Assembly (NCBI GenBank): GCA_963922495.1
Contig: CAWUIH010000073.1
Coordinates: forward strand, 1 to 7,026
DNA: 7,026 nucleotides
Direction of reading: 5' to 3'
From: CAWUIH01 sp963922495
Lineage (GTDB): Bacteria; Pseudomonadota; Gammaproteobacteria; Coxiellales; Coxiellaceae
A program made the translations under genes and the position numbers. The notes below the pieces were generated by a model. That model saw only the letters and a program-made list of their open reading frames with translations. It was not told the origin of the DNA and made no database searches. Every line of letters begins with the position of its first letter. Position 1 is the first letter of the stretch. Of the stretch, positions 1 through 7,026 are shown in pieces.

Positions 1-164
1 ACAATCTTCTGAATAAATGAAACTTTTATCCAATAGATAACTAGCAATGACTTGCTTGGTAGTAATGCTGATGTTACTAGCGACGAGGGAAGATGATCTC
101 TATATTCCGAAATCCTTCCGGTGTGGCGCACCCCGTGCTTGTCTCGGCTGTCCTCGTTTATAAG
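1..164. other. Intergenic sequence downstream of the NRPS-like gene; no gene seen
   Basis: No supported coding region, RNA gene or repeat was found in these 164 bases. The three forward frames close with stops within the first 20 bases. A short inverted repeat (TAGTAA at 60-65, TTACTA at 74-79, 8-base loop) is the only visible structure; it has an AT-rich stem and no T tract after it on the minus strand, so it is not called a terminator. If the NRPS-like mRNA ends here, the terminator is not of the plain intrinsic type, or transcription continues past the window edge. Confidence 0.6.
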
Positions 165-3100
165 CTATACCACACGTTGATGCGCCGTAGTTGCGTGCGA
201 GAGGTAATGAATTTCTTCTAAATATGCGATGTAACGATCCAGCAGACTCTCATCCAATAATGGAAACGCCATGCCTTGTGCATTAAGTTCAAGTATGGAG
301 CGCGTCATTTGAATGTCTTCGGTGGTATCCGGCCCTTGTATGCGACCGTATTCTTCATGAGTATACAAATATTGAAAGGGGAACAATGCATTATGGGGAT
401 CAAGCTGTTTAATGTACTTCTCAAGCCAGTGGCGTATTGGAATAATTTTTATGGGATACCCGCGATTATTTAATAGATGTATCAGAGATTGCCACGAAAC
501 ATGGTGTAAGTTGGTGAGATTATAGACGTGTGAGTGACAATCTCGGCCGAGGGTGACAATCGCTTCCGCCATAAAATCAACCGGCAAAAAGCGAATGCGC
601 GTCTTCCAATCCGGCGCAACACCCAACTGAACGCAAGATTTCACCAACGCAATGAGATGATTCGCTGTTGGGCAATACCCGGTGCGTGTATCACCCAAGA
701 TCCACCCGGGGCGATACACGTGAACGGAATACTTTTTCTTTATTGCGCGGGCAATGATGAATTCTGAAGCCCACTTGGTTTGTGAATAGCCGTCTGCTAA
801 TGAACTCACTGCGTTGGGATCGGTGGGAAGGGCCTCTTCATTATCACGCTTTGAGGGTAGCGCACTGAGCGATGAGATGTAATGCAGTTGTTTGGGTATC
901 CCCGTTCTCATCAACCGCAACAAGTGGTCAGTTGATCGCACATTGGCTTGTCGCAACTGTGAATAAGCATACACGTGATTAACCTGGGCGGCTGCATGAT
1001 AAATGGTATCCACGTGGTGACAAATCATCCGGTATGCGTTCTGTGTTAATCCCAATTTGGGCTGAGTCAGGTCGCCAATGACATAGCGCACGGAATCGAT
1101 TGTGCCTGAATTCCAATGTTCATGCTGTTGTAAAAATGCGTTTATTTTCGCAATACTGTGGGGATCCCTCACCAATGTAAACAGGGGACCATCACTTTTT
1201 CTGAGTAATGCACGCAATAGGTATTTGCCTAAAAAACCACTGGCTCCGGTTAAAAGAGTGCCTCGGTGTGCGTTTGTGAATGCGGCAGTGTTTTCAGGAA
1301 TTTCCAGATGAATATCTTTATTTATGGATGAAAAGGAGGCACAGGCAATGGCGGTGGGCTTCTGAATAATCAACTGCAGCATGGCGGACACGGTGGGATT
1401 TTCTAAAAATTTGCTGAGGTTAACCTCGACGGAAAAGTGCTGTTTTACTCGACTGATGAGGGTCATCACGGATAATGAATGCCCGCCTGCGTCAAAAAAA
1501 TGGGTATGGTCCTCTATATCATTACGTTGCAGCAGCTGTTTCCAAAGGGCGATCAACCGACTGCTTTTATCGGTCTTGCTGCATGAGACATCTGCTGAAA
1601 CCAATGATTGTGATCGTTTGTGAAGTGCTTGCAACGCATGACGATCAATTTTTCCATTCTGGGTTAACGGTATTTCTTCGACGATGTGATATCGCGTTGG
1701 ATGGGCATATTGCGGTAAATGCACGTTGAGGTGCTTTTTGATCGCTGCAAGGATGGATGCACCGTTTGCATGGTTTATTATTGTGATCATTGCCAATAAA
1801 TATTCATCCCATTGCACTTTAATACTGAGGATGCCACAGTGTAACACACCGGGTACGGCTGATACCGTGTCCTCAACGGTGGCGACATTGATACGATGCC
1901 CCCTAATTTTGACTTCATGGTCTTTGCGATTGAAAAATTTCACATTACCATCGGGCAGACACATCCCATAGTCACCGGTTCGGTATACGCGATCGCCGTG
2001 TTCCAATGCGTGTAACGGTGTCTGTTGTGTTGAAATAAAACGAGGACGGGCTGGCGTTTGCGTATAACCTAGTGACAATCCGACGCCACCCACCACAATC
2101 TCACCCATGCACAGCGGGGGTAACGGATGGAGATCGTTATCAACCACGTAAACGGATGAAAAACGAATGGGTTTACCAATGGGGATGTTTTTATAGCAAG
2201 CTTCAAGATTGATGGGGTATACCGTACTGAATGTGGTATTTTCTGTCGGTCCGTATCCATTCAATACGTTAATCGGCGGTTTTATTTGGCTCTGAGCCAA
2301 TAACGTTACACTCGCGGGTGACACCACGTCGCCGCCAACGAGTAAGTTTTTGAGGCCCACAAACAGCGAAATGTCCTCGCAAACATGACGATCAAAGAGT
2401 CGCGCCGTTAACCACAGGGTATCGATACCATGGGTTTGAATGACGCTCTTTAGAGACTGACTATCGAGTTGGATGTGTTGAGATAAAATAACCAATGTGG
2501 CGCCGTTCAAAAATGCTCCCCAGACACTGAATGTGGCGGCATCAAAGGCCAAGGGGGCACTTAATGCGATTCGATGGTGAGCATTGATAGCTATGTAATC
2601 CGTAGATTTGACCAAACGAATGATGGCTTCATGGCCAACTTTAACTCCCTTAGGTGTTCCTGTAGAACCGGAAGTAAACATAATGTAAGCAGGGGCACTC
2701 GGCAAGGTCTGATTCGGAGAAATAAAGTTATCGTAACACACCGCGCGTTCAATGGCTCTCCGATCGGAATAGCCAACCCGATGTTGACCAAATTCAGACA
2801 CATACTCCGCATACCGTTTTTTGTGATCCGTGACAAGGTAAAAAGGGGTTAAGCCCGATAAAGCGCGACGGATGAGACAAGCACTGAAGCAGTCCGGTAA
2901 CATCACGTAGGTTTTATCGACGTTGATCGTTGCCAGTATCCACACCAGTGTTAACAACTGATCGTCGATCTGTAGACAGACATACTCGCCCACATCCCGT
3001 TGCTGCAATATGGCACTGACGGTGTTGACTAGCACCAATAATTCATCATAGCTGAGAGACGTTTGTGACGCGTGATCGATGATGGCTGTCTGTGATGGAT

Positions 3101-4814
3101 TGCTGCTTGCGTGATTTAAAAAAATATTCCAAATGTGATGATGCGCATAGGGAAACGGGGTCTTATCGTTGATCGTATCGTAAAAAGCTGTGACTTGACG
3201 AGGACGCAATAACGGCAAGGTGGATAACGTCTGTTGCCCATTGTTTGCGAGTATTTGGCTCGCATAGCGTAATTGTTTTTTGATCGTTTTGAGCTGCGCT
3301 CTTTTGATGAAATCTTTTTCTGCAATCTGCGCTTGAATAATTAATTCGTGATGGTGTGTGCAGTAAATAAAATGGCACAGTCCTTGGGGGGCAATGTGAC
3401 GACACGCTTCGGGTGTGGTCACGCAATCAACGTACAGTTGGCCCTTTAAAATTTGAGTCGTCAGTGCCGGGTAACGAAAAAAAACTTCCTGACAAAATAA
3501 CCCGCGCAAGGCCAAGTTTTTATTAGCCAGTGCCACTGTCAGATAAGCGGCATCAAAGGTTGTCTGTCGATCCATCTCAATGCCAAAAGGAATGTATTCA
3601 CAGAACGCGTTGTATGGATTATCACCCGATTTTTTTAGAAAACAACACGGGGATTCTGAAGACAGCCGATAAAGATACCCTAAAATTAAGGCAAGGACCG
3701 TGTCTGTACAACGACTCAAACCACGGGGTAATCGCAATGATTCACGGACAGTGACTGTCGGTTGATCGCTGTAAAGACTCTCAAAAATAAATCGCAGTCC
3801 ATCATTGGAAATACGGGTCAGTTGTTTAACCCAAAAAGCTTCGTTACGTTTGTGGTGTCGATAGGCCGCTGTTAACCGCTCTACCTGCGGGTGCGAAACG
3901 CAAAGATTGCAAGGCACATTGATTTCCAAAATATCAACCGGATCACCTTGTAACGTAAGCAGTCGTTCCAGACAGATCACGTCTGTTTTTGTTTTTACTC
4001 TGAGAGCAGCGCTACGCTGATCAACCACATCGCCAGGACGGGCAGCGCGAGACACCACCTCCCGCGTCAATTGCGACACAATGTATAATTCGTGATTAAT
4101 GATTACCTTCAGGCACGTTAGGGGGTTATCCTGGGCACCGAATGAGAATGCTCTAAACAAACGCAATATATCCTCCGCTGCGCTGTTCCAATCAATCGCA
4201 CCCACTCTATCTGGAATATCTTTGCGTGAAAAACAGGACACACGATCGGTTGTCATTTGCACAACCGGGCGGATCCTGCCCTTCACCAGCTGTGTGGCAA
4301 AATCTTTAAAATCCTCAGCGCAGGTTGCATGACAACGGATATTTAAACTTTCTGCCGTATCGTTGTCTGTCACCGCCACGGATCGTTGCCAAAGTATTGC
4401 ACCCGTATCAATCCCTTGATCCATCAGATGCCAGGAGTAACCGTGAGTGCGCTCATCATTGATGAGGGCCCACGCCGTGGCATTTTGCCCACGATACCTG
4501 GGCAATAGGGAATTGTGATAATTCAGGGCCATCTCTTTGGGTAACTTCAGAATATTGTCTCGCAAGACAATGGGATTAGAAATACTGAAGAGATAATCGA
4601 ACGATTGCGGATATAAACTGCGTTGATTGGCCTGTTTGAGCCGATGACAGGGTATGCTACGTTGCATTGCCCAACGAATCACCTCGGCATGATCGGTAAA
4701 AAGACGTCGTATTGGAATGCCGAGATCGAGCAGCACGTCGCCGCAATGCATTACTAAATGATCGTCTCCAACAATAACACCGTCTTTTGGTAAGAATTCA
4801 GTGGGCATTATCAT
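165..4814 (-). CDS. Single-module NRPS-like enzyme: formyltransferase / half condensation domain / adenylation / carrier / thioester reductase (F-C'-A-T-R)
   Basis: Complete 1549-residue protein, predicted cytosolic. Seen: a formyltransferase domain at about 8-300 with the catalytic triad N98, H100 (in NYHNSLLPRYRG) and D136 (in MDQGIDTG); the H-to-D spacing of 36 equals that of E. coli Fmt, and an Fmt-C-like subdomain follows (203-300). Residues 322-530 resemble only the C-terminal lobe of a condensation domain, with no HHxxxDG. The adenylation domain spans about 562-1065: A3 at 710-724 (FTSGSTGTPKG), A5 at 852-858 (NGYGPTE), A7 at 944-948 (YRTGD), A10 lysine K1055. The carrier domain (1085-1152) has phosphopantetheine Ser1113 in GGHSL. 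The reductase (1184-1545) has Rossmann motif GASGFLG at 1190-1196 and S1315, Y1343, K1347. Inferred activity: ATP-dependent loading of an aliphatic amino acid, probably valine, formylation from N10-formyl-THF, and NAD(P)H release as aldehyde or alcohol. M1 is preferred (AAGG 4 bases upstream); M3 is possible. It needs a phosphopantetheinyl transferase, not seen here. Domain calls are firm; substrate and product are not. Confidence 0.95.
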   Translation of the reverse strand: MIMPTEFLPKDGVIVGDDHLVMHCGDVLLDLGIPIRRLFTDHAEVIRWAMQRSIPCHRLKQANQRSLYPQSFDYLFSISNPIVLRDNILKLPKEMALNYHNSLLPRYRGQNATAWALINDERTHGYSWHLMDQGIDTGAILWQRSVAVTDNDTAESLNIRCHATCAEDFKDFATQLVKGRIRPVVQMTTDRVSCFSRKDIPDRVGAIDWNSAAEDILRLFRAFSFGAQDNPLTCLKVIINHELYIVSQLTREVVSRAARPGDVVDQRSAALRVKTKTDVICLERLLTLQGDPVDILEINVPCNLCVSHPQVERLTAAYRHHKRNEAFWVKQLTRISNDGLRFIFESLYSDQPTVTVRESLRLPRGLSRCTDTVLALILGYLYRLSSESPCCFLKKSGDNPYNAFCEYIPFGIEMDRQTTFDAAYLTVALANKNLALRGLFCQEVFFRYPALTTQILKGQLYVDCVTTPEACRHIAPQGLCHFIYCTHHHELIIQAQIAEKDFIKRAQLKTIKKQLRYASQILANNGQQTLSTLPLLRPRQVTAFYDTINDKTPFPYAHHHIWNIFLNHASSNPSQTAIIDHASQTSLSYDELLVLVNTVSAILQQRDVGEYVCLQIDDQLLTLVWILATINVDKTYVMLPDCFSACLIRRALSGLTPFYLVTDHKKRYAEYVSEFGQHRVGYSDRRAIERAVCYDNFISPNQTLPSAPAYIMFTSGSTGTPKGVKVGHEAIIRLVKSTDYIAINAHHRIALSAPLAFDAATFSVWGAFLNGATLVILSQHIQLDSQSLKSVIQTHGIDTLWLTARLFDRHVCEDISLFVGLKNLLVGGDVVSPASVTLLAQSQIKPPINVLNGYGPTENTTFSTVYPINLEACYKNIPIGKPIRFSSVYVVDNDLHPLPPLCMGEIVVGGVGLSLGYTQTPARPRFISTQQTPLHALEHGDRVYRTGDYGMCLPDGNVKFFNRKDHEVKIRGHRINVATVEDTVSAVPGVLHCGILSIKVQWDEYLLAMITIINHANGASILAAIKKHLNVHLPQYAHPTRYHIVEEIPLTQNGKIDRHALQALHKRSQSLVSADVSCSKTDKSSRLIALWKQLLQRNDIEDHTHFFDAGGHSLSVMTLISRVKQHFSVEVNLSKFLENPTVSAMLQLIIQKPTAIACASFSSINKDIHLEIPENTAAFTNAHRGTLLTGASGFLGKYLLRALLRKSDGPLFTLVRDPHSIAKINAFLQQHEHWNSGTIDSVRYVIGDLTQPKLGLTQNAYRMICHHVDTIYHAAAQVNHVYAYSQLRQANVRSTDHLLRLMRTGIPKQLHYISSLSALPSKRDNEEALPTDPNAVSSLADGYSQTKWASEFIIARAIKKKYSVHVYRPGWILGDTRTGYCPTANHLIALVKSCVQLGVAPDWKTRIRFLPVDFMAEAIVTLGRDCHSHVYNLTNLHHVSWQSLIHLLNNRGYPIKIIPIRHWLEKYIKQLDPHNALFPFQYLYTHEEYGRIQGPDTTEDIQMTRSILELNAQGMAFPLLDESLLDRYIAYLEEIHYLSHATTAHQRVV

Positions 4815-4818
4815 AATA

Positions 4819-4822
4819 CCTT
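4819..4822 (-). promoter_or_regulatory. Weak Shine-Dalgarno site of the NRPS-like gene
   Basis: On the minus strand AAGG stands 4 bases before the first ATG (4814) and 10 bases before the second in-frame ATG (4808). The sequence begins Met-Ile-Met, so the choice shifts the N terminus by only two residues. The site is short, implying modest translation initiation. Confidence 0.5.
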
Positions 4823-4831
4823 GGATTATCT

Positions 4832-4851
4832 GTTAAATCAGCGAGTTAAAT
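4832..4851. repeat. Direct repeat GTTAAAT x2, 13-bp period, upstream of the NRPS-like gene
   Basis: Two identical 7-base copies (4832-4838 and 4845-4851) are separated by CAGCGA. They lie 18-37 bases upstream of the NRPS-like gene's start codon, where its promoter or leader should be. A tandem binding site for a response regulator is one possible reading, but the 13-bp period does not match a full helical turn and the copies are AT-rich. Function is unproven. Confidence 0.3.
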
Positions 4852-4892
4852 ACCGCTACAATGTCTATTTCGGTTTTGAATGTACTATCTTG

Positions 4893-4920
4893 TTGCTTTT
4901 TCATCCATACTTCATATAAA
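4893..4920 (+). promoter_or_regulatory. Candidate sigma-70 promoter of the histidine kinase gene
   Basis: TTGCTT at 4893-4898 and TATAAA at 4915-4920 are separated by 16 bases, in an AT-rich stretch 42 bases before the kinase ATG. TTGTTG at 4890-4895 is an alternative -35 with a 19-base spacer. This is a hand match to the -35/-10 consensus; AT-rich DNA gives such matches by chance, so confidence is moderate. Confidence 0.45.
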
Positions 4921-4929
4921 ATTTCTAGC

Positions 4930-4943
4930 AATTAATATTAATT
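4930..4943. repeat. Perfect 14-bp palindrome in the kinase 5' leader
   Basis: AATTAATATTAATT is its own reverse complement. It lies just downstream of the candidate -10 box and ends 9 bases before the GGAGG ribosome binding site. That placement would suit an operator for a dimeric regulator of the kinase gene. It is entirely A/T in an AT-rich spacer, so chance occurrence is quite possible. Confidence 0.4.
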
Positions 4944-4952
4944 TAAGGAATG

Positions 4953-4957
4953 GGAGG
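4953..4957 (+). promoter_or_regulatory. Shine-Dalgarno site of the kinase gene
   Basis: GGAGG is placed 5 bases before ATG 4963 and supports this start. The nearby ATG at 4950 is in another frame and has no such site. Confidence 0.85.
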
Positions 4958-4962
4958 TACGC

Positions 4963-7026
4963 ATGCATTTGAGGTCTGATTGGATTGCATCATTACTCGA
5001 GGAAACGAATGGTGCTCTATTGATTCTTAACGCGCAATACAAAATTGAAGTGGTGATTGGAGAGATAAAGAATTTCTTAACTTTTGATGCCGATCCAGTC
5101 CATCAGGACTACCTGAACATCATTGCCTCTCATCCAAACCATAGCAATCATCTGGACGCGATTAAAAAGGCGCTAGAAACAAAACCATCACGAAAAGCGG
5201 TTGCAATCACTCAAAAAGTGACTATGATCATGAAGCATGTGGATCAGAAATGGTTCATATTTTACCGCTCTCACGCGGTCAGTGACTATCAAGCGTATCT
5301 CAAAAGTATCACTGATGTCATGCCCGGTAACTTTTATTGGAAAGATCGGCAAGGGCGGTACTTGGGATGTAACCAAGCACTCCTAGACACGTTAGGCTTT
5401 GAACCCGAAGAACTGATCGGCAAAACCGACTACGATCTTTGGCCAAGTCAAGCCGAAAAGCTACTGTCTCACGATAAACAAGTCATGGATTCACGCAAGC
5501 TGCTCAGGTTGGAAGAAAAAGTAACGCTCTCGGACAAAGGTGACCGCTATTACACGGTGATAAAAATTCCGCTATTTGAGGGAAACAAGGTCGTTGGAAT
5601 CATCGGTAATTCATTAGATATCACGCCACAAATCACCATGCGCGAGCAACTCGAGCAACAGAAGCAGATGGTTGAAGCCGCCAGCCATGCCAAATCCGAA
5701 TTTATTGCGAATATGTCGCACGATATCCGCACCCCAATCACCGGTATCCTGGGTGTGATGCAAATGTTCTTGGATGAATCCGAAACTGCCGCGGCACAAC
5801 TGCATCAATCCACTTCGTTATCTCAGTATAAAAATATCATCCAGCAACTCATCGCCAATACCGAAACCCATGCCACCAACGGCATTGCCGCCACCGAACA
5901 ACTGTTGCAATTGTTGAATGAAATTCTCGAAGTGGTGAAAATTGAATCCGGCAAGATCGATGTCCAACCCGAAGCCTTCGATATCCGTGCCTTGGTGCAG
6001 CAAAATATCGAGTTGTTACAACCCGTCGCCACGCAGCAAGGGTTGGATTTGTGTGCTGAAATCGCAGCAACCGTACCCCAATATGTGCGCGGTTTGCGCC
6101 GTTATCTCAACCGTTCATTACTCAATCTCATCAGTAATGCACTCAAATTTACCAAGCAAGGATCCGTGACCGTCACTGTCGCGGTGGCTGAAGATCAGGG
6201 TGATGCCGTTACTCTAACCATTAAAGTTACCGACACCGGTATCGGTATTCCCCCAGATAAATTCGACACGATCTTTGAGCATTTCTCACGGCTCACCCCA
6301 TCGTATGAAAACAACTACGCCGGTTCCGGCCTCGGATTGTACACCGTGAAACACTACGTGGAGATGATGCAAGGTAAAATTGCCGTGCACAGTGAATTAG
6401 GGCAAGGCACGACCTTCACGCTCACCCTCCCACTTGAGATCACCGACCACGCCGATGCGTTATTTGATCCCAATGCCGCGGTGTTACAACACGCCGCTGC
6501 AAAGCCCATTGCTTCGCCCGCCACGACTCAAGCCGTATCCACAGACGAGGATGCTGCTCACCCCAGTGCGTATGTCTTGATCGTTGAAGATAATCCCATG
6601 GCCGCCGGTACTGCCAAAATGACCTTGAAACGCCTGCAATGTCGCTGCGATCTCGCCACCAGCGGTCAAGAAGCGGTGGAACACGCGCAGCAAAATTTAT
6701 ACGATTTTATTCTCATGGACATCGGCTTACCGGATTTCAGTGGCATTGAAGCCACACAGAAAATTCGCGCCTTTGATGCTGTCACCCCGATTATTGCCTT
6801 AACCGGCCATGTGGGGGACGCACAACAGCGTGCCTGCTTGGCAGCCGGCATGAATCAAGTGCTGATTAAGCCGGCTCCGGTTGCGGCCATCCAAGCGCTA
6901 TTGCAGCAATACGTCTCTCCAGAAAACCCCGCCACAGCAACTCCCCCAGACCCCGAGAATAGCGACGCTGTAGTGGCGATCGACTGGGACGGTTGCCTGA
7001 AGCTGTATGACGGCGACGAAGCATTC
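4963..7026 (+). CDS. Hybrid sensor histidine kinase (PAS-HisKA-HATPase-REC-Hpt start), 3' end outside the window
   Basis: The first 688 codons of an open frame that runs off the window. ATG 4963 is the only reasonable start: GGAGG lies 5 bases upstream and an in-frame TAA sits at 4939. Seen: residues 1-105, an unassigned, possibly degenerate PAS-like sensory region; PAS at about 115-221 (FYWKD, GRYLGCNQ, IGKTDYDLWP); a short helical linker; DHp with phospho-acceptor His253 in MSHDIRTP; CA domain with N-box N388/N392, G1 DTGIGIP at 424-430, F-box near 434-441, and G2 GSGLGL at 454-459; an Ala/His/Pro-rich linker at about 476-535; a receiver at 537-650 with E542/D543, acceptor Asp586, T614 and K636. 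The last residues (from about 673, IDWDGCLKLYDGDEAF) look like the start of an Hpt domain. There is no transmembrane stretch, so it is probably a soluble sensor of an internal cue. Family knowledge: ArcB/BarA-type tripartite kinases run a His-Asp-His-Asp phosphorelay to a separate response regulator. The ligand and regulator are unknown. It is divergent from the NRPS-like gene, with 148 bases between starts. Confidence 0.95.
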   Translation, partial: MHLRSDWIASLLEETNGALLILNAQYKIEVVIGEIKNFLTFDADPVHQDYLNIIASHPNHSNHLDAIKKALETKPSRKAVAITQKVTMIMKHVDQKWFIFYRSHAVSDYQAYLKSITDVMPGNFYWKDRQGRYLGCNQALLDTLGFEPEELIGKTDYDLWPSQAEKLLSHDKQVMDSRKLLRLEEKVTLSDKGDRYYTVIKIPLFEGNKVVGIIGNSLDITPQITMREQLEQQKQMVEAASHAKSEFIANMSHDIRTPITGILGVMQMFLDESETAAAQLHQSTSLSQYKNIIQQLIANTETHATNGIAATEQLLQLLNEILEVVKIESGKIDVQPEAFDIRALVQQNIELLQPVATQQGLDLCAEIAATVPQYVRGLRRYLNRSLLNLISNALKFTKQGSVTVTVAVAEDQGDAVTLTIKVTDTGIGIPPDKFDTIFEHFSRLTPSYENNYAGSGLGLYTVKHYVEMMQGKIAVHSELGQGTTFTLTLPLEITDHADALFDPNAAVLQHAAAKPIASPATTQAVSTDEDAAHPSAYVLIVEDNPMAAGTAKMTLKRLQCRCDLATSGQEAVEHAQQNLYDFILMDIGLPDFSGIEATQKIRAFDAVTPIIALTGHVGDAQQRACLAAGMNQVLIKPAPVAAIQALLQQYVSPENPATATPPDPENSDAVVAIDWDGCLKLYDGDEAF

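Noticed and set aside
60..79. Inverted repeat TAGTAA/TTACTA as an intrinsic terminator of the NRPS-like gene
   Set aside because: The stem is only 6 bp and AT-rich, and no T run follows on the minus strand.
3345..3356. Triple histidine (residues 487-489, THHHE) as the condensation catalytic motif
   Set aside because: It lacks the xxxDG that must follow HH, and it lies in the strand and helix region near the end of the C-lobe, not in the N-lobe.
276..4332. Plus-strand open frames of 60-90 codons inside the NRPS-like gene
   Set aside because: They lie antisense to a protein with continuous domain matches, show no recognisable product and have no consistent ribosome binding sites.
3855..4793. 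A separate housekeeping methionyl-tRNA formyltransferase gene at the N terminus
   Set aside because: The frame continues without a stop or internal start signal into the condensation remnant and A domain, so it is a fused domain.
4833..4861. Minus-strand promoter TTGTAG (4856-4861) with ATTTAA (4833-4838), 17-base spacer
   Set aside because: The spacing is right but the -10 matches the consensus at only two positions. No convincing promoter for the NRPS-like gene was found by eye.
5188..6851. Minus-strand open frames of about 60-75 codons inside the kinase gene, several overlapping one another
   Set aside because: They mirror well-conserved kinase and receiver sequence in the opposite frame and look like shadows.
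1..7026. Mobile element, phage, CRISPR array, tRNA or rRNA
   Set aside because: No transposase or integrase motifs, spaced repeats or cloverleaf-like sequences were seen on either strand.

Overview
The window carries two genes arranged back to back, facing away from a 148-base intergenic region. The minus-strand gene (165-4814) is complete and encodes a 1549-residue single-module NRPS-like enzyme. The plus-strand gene (4963-7026) encodes a hybrid sensor histidine kinase and runs off the right edge. The first 164 bases hold no gene that I can support.

The minus-strand enzyme reads as formyltransferase (F), C-terminal half of a condensation domain, adenylation (A), thiolation/carrier (T), and NADPH-type thioester reductase (R). 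F, A, T and R keep their key residues. The condensation remnant lacks the HHxxxDG half. Hand alignment of the A-domain pocket to GrsA PheA gives DAFWLGGTFK, a valine-type code. The simplest reading is that one polypeptide loads valine (or a similar aliphatic amino acid), N-formylates it on the carrier, and releases it reductively as an N-formyl amino aldehyde or alcohol. This would combine the chemistry of a linear-gramicidin-type initiation module with that of a terminal reductase. The product itself is inference.

The kinase has no evident membrane segment. Its order is an unassigned N-terminal sensory region, a PAS domain, DHp with phospho-acceptor His253, a CA/ATPase domain, a receiver with Asp586, and the probable first residues of an Hpt domain cut by the window end. 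Its sensor half is about 43% GC and its catalytic half about 52% GC by hand count, which suggests a mosaic. The shared intergenic region contains a plausible kinase promoter, a perfect 14-bp AT palindrome and a 7-bp direct repeat.

The divergent pairing of a small-molecule synthetase with a soluble sensor kinase suggests a signal-and-sensor or regulated-metabolite locus, but nothing in the sequence proves the link. The organism looks like a proteobacterium, most likely a gammaproteobacterium, given the ArcB/BarA-like tripartite kinase style and mid-40s to low-50s GC. A Legionellales-like host is a guess based on the general look of the kinase. No transposase, phage gene, tRNA, rRNA or CRISPR array is visible.
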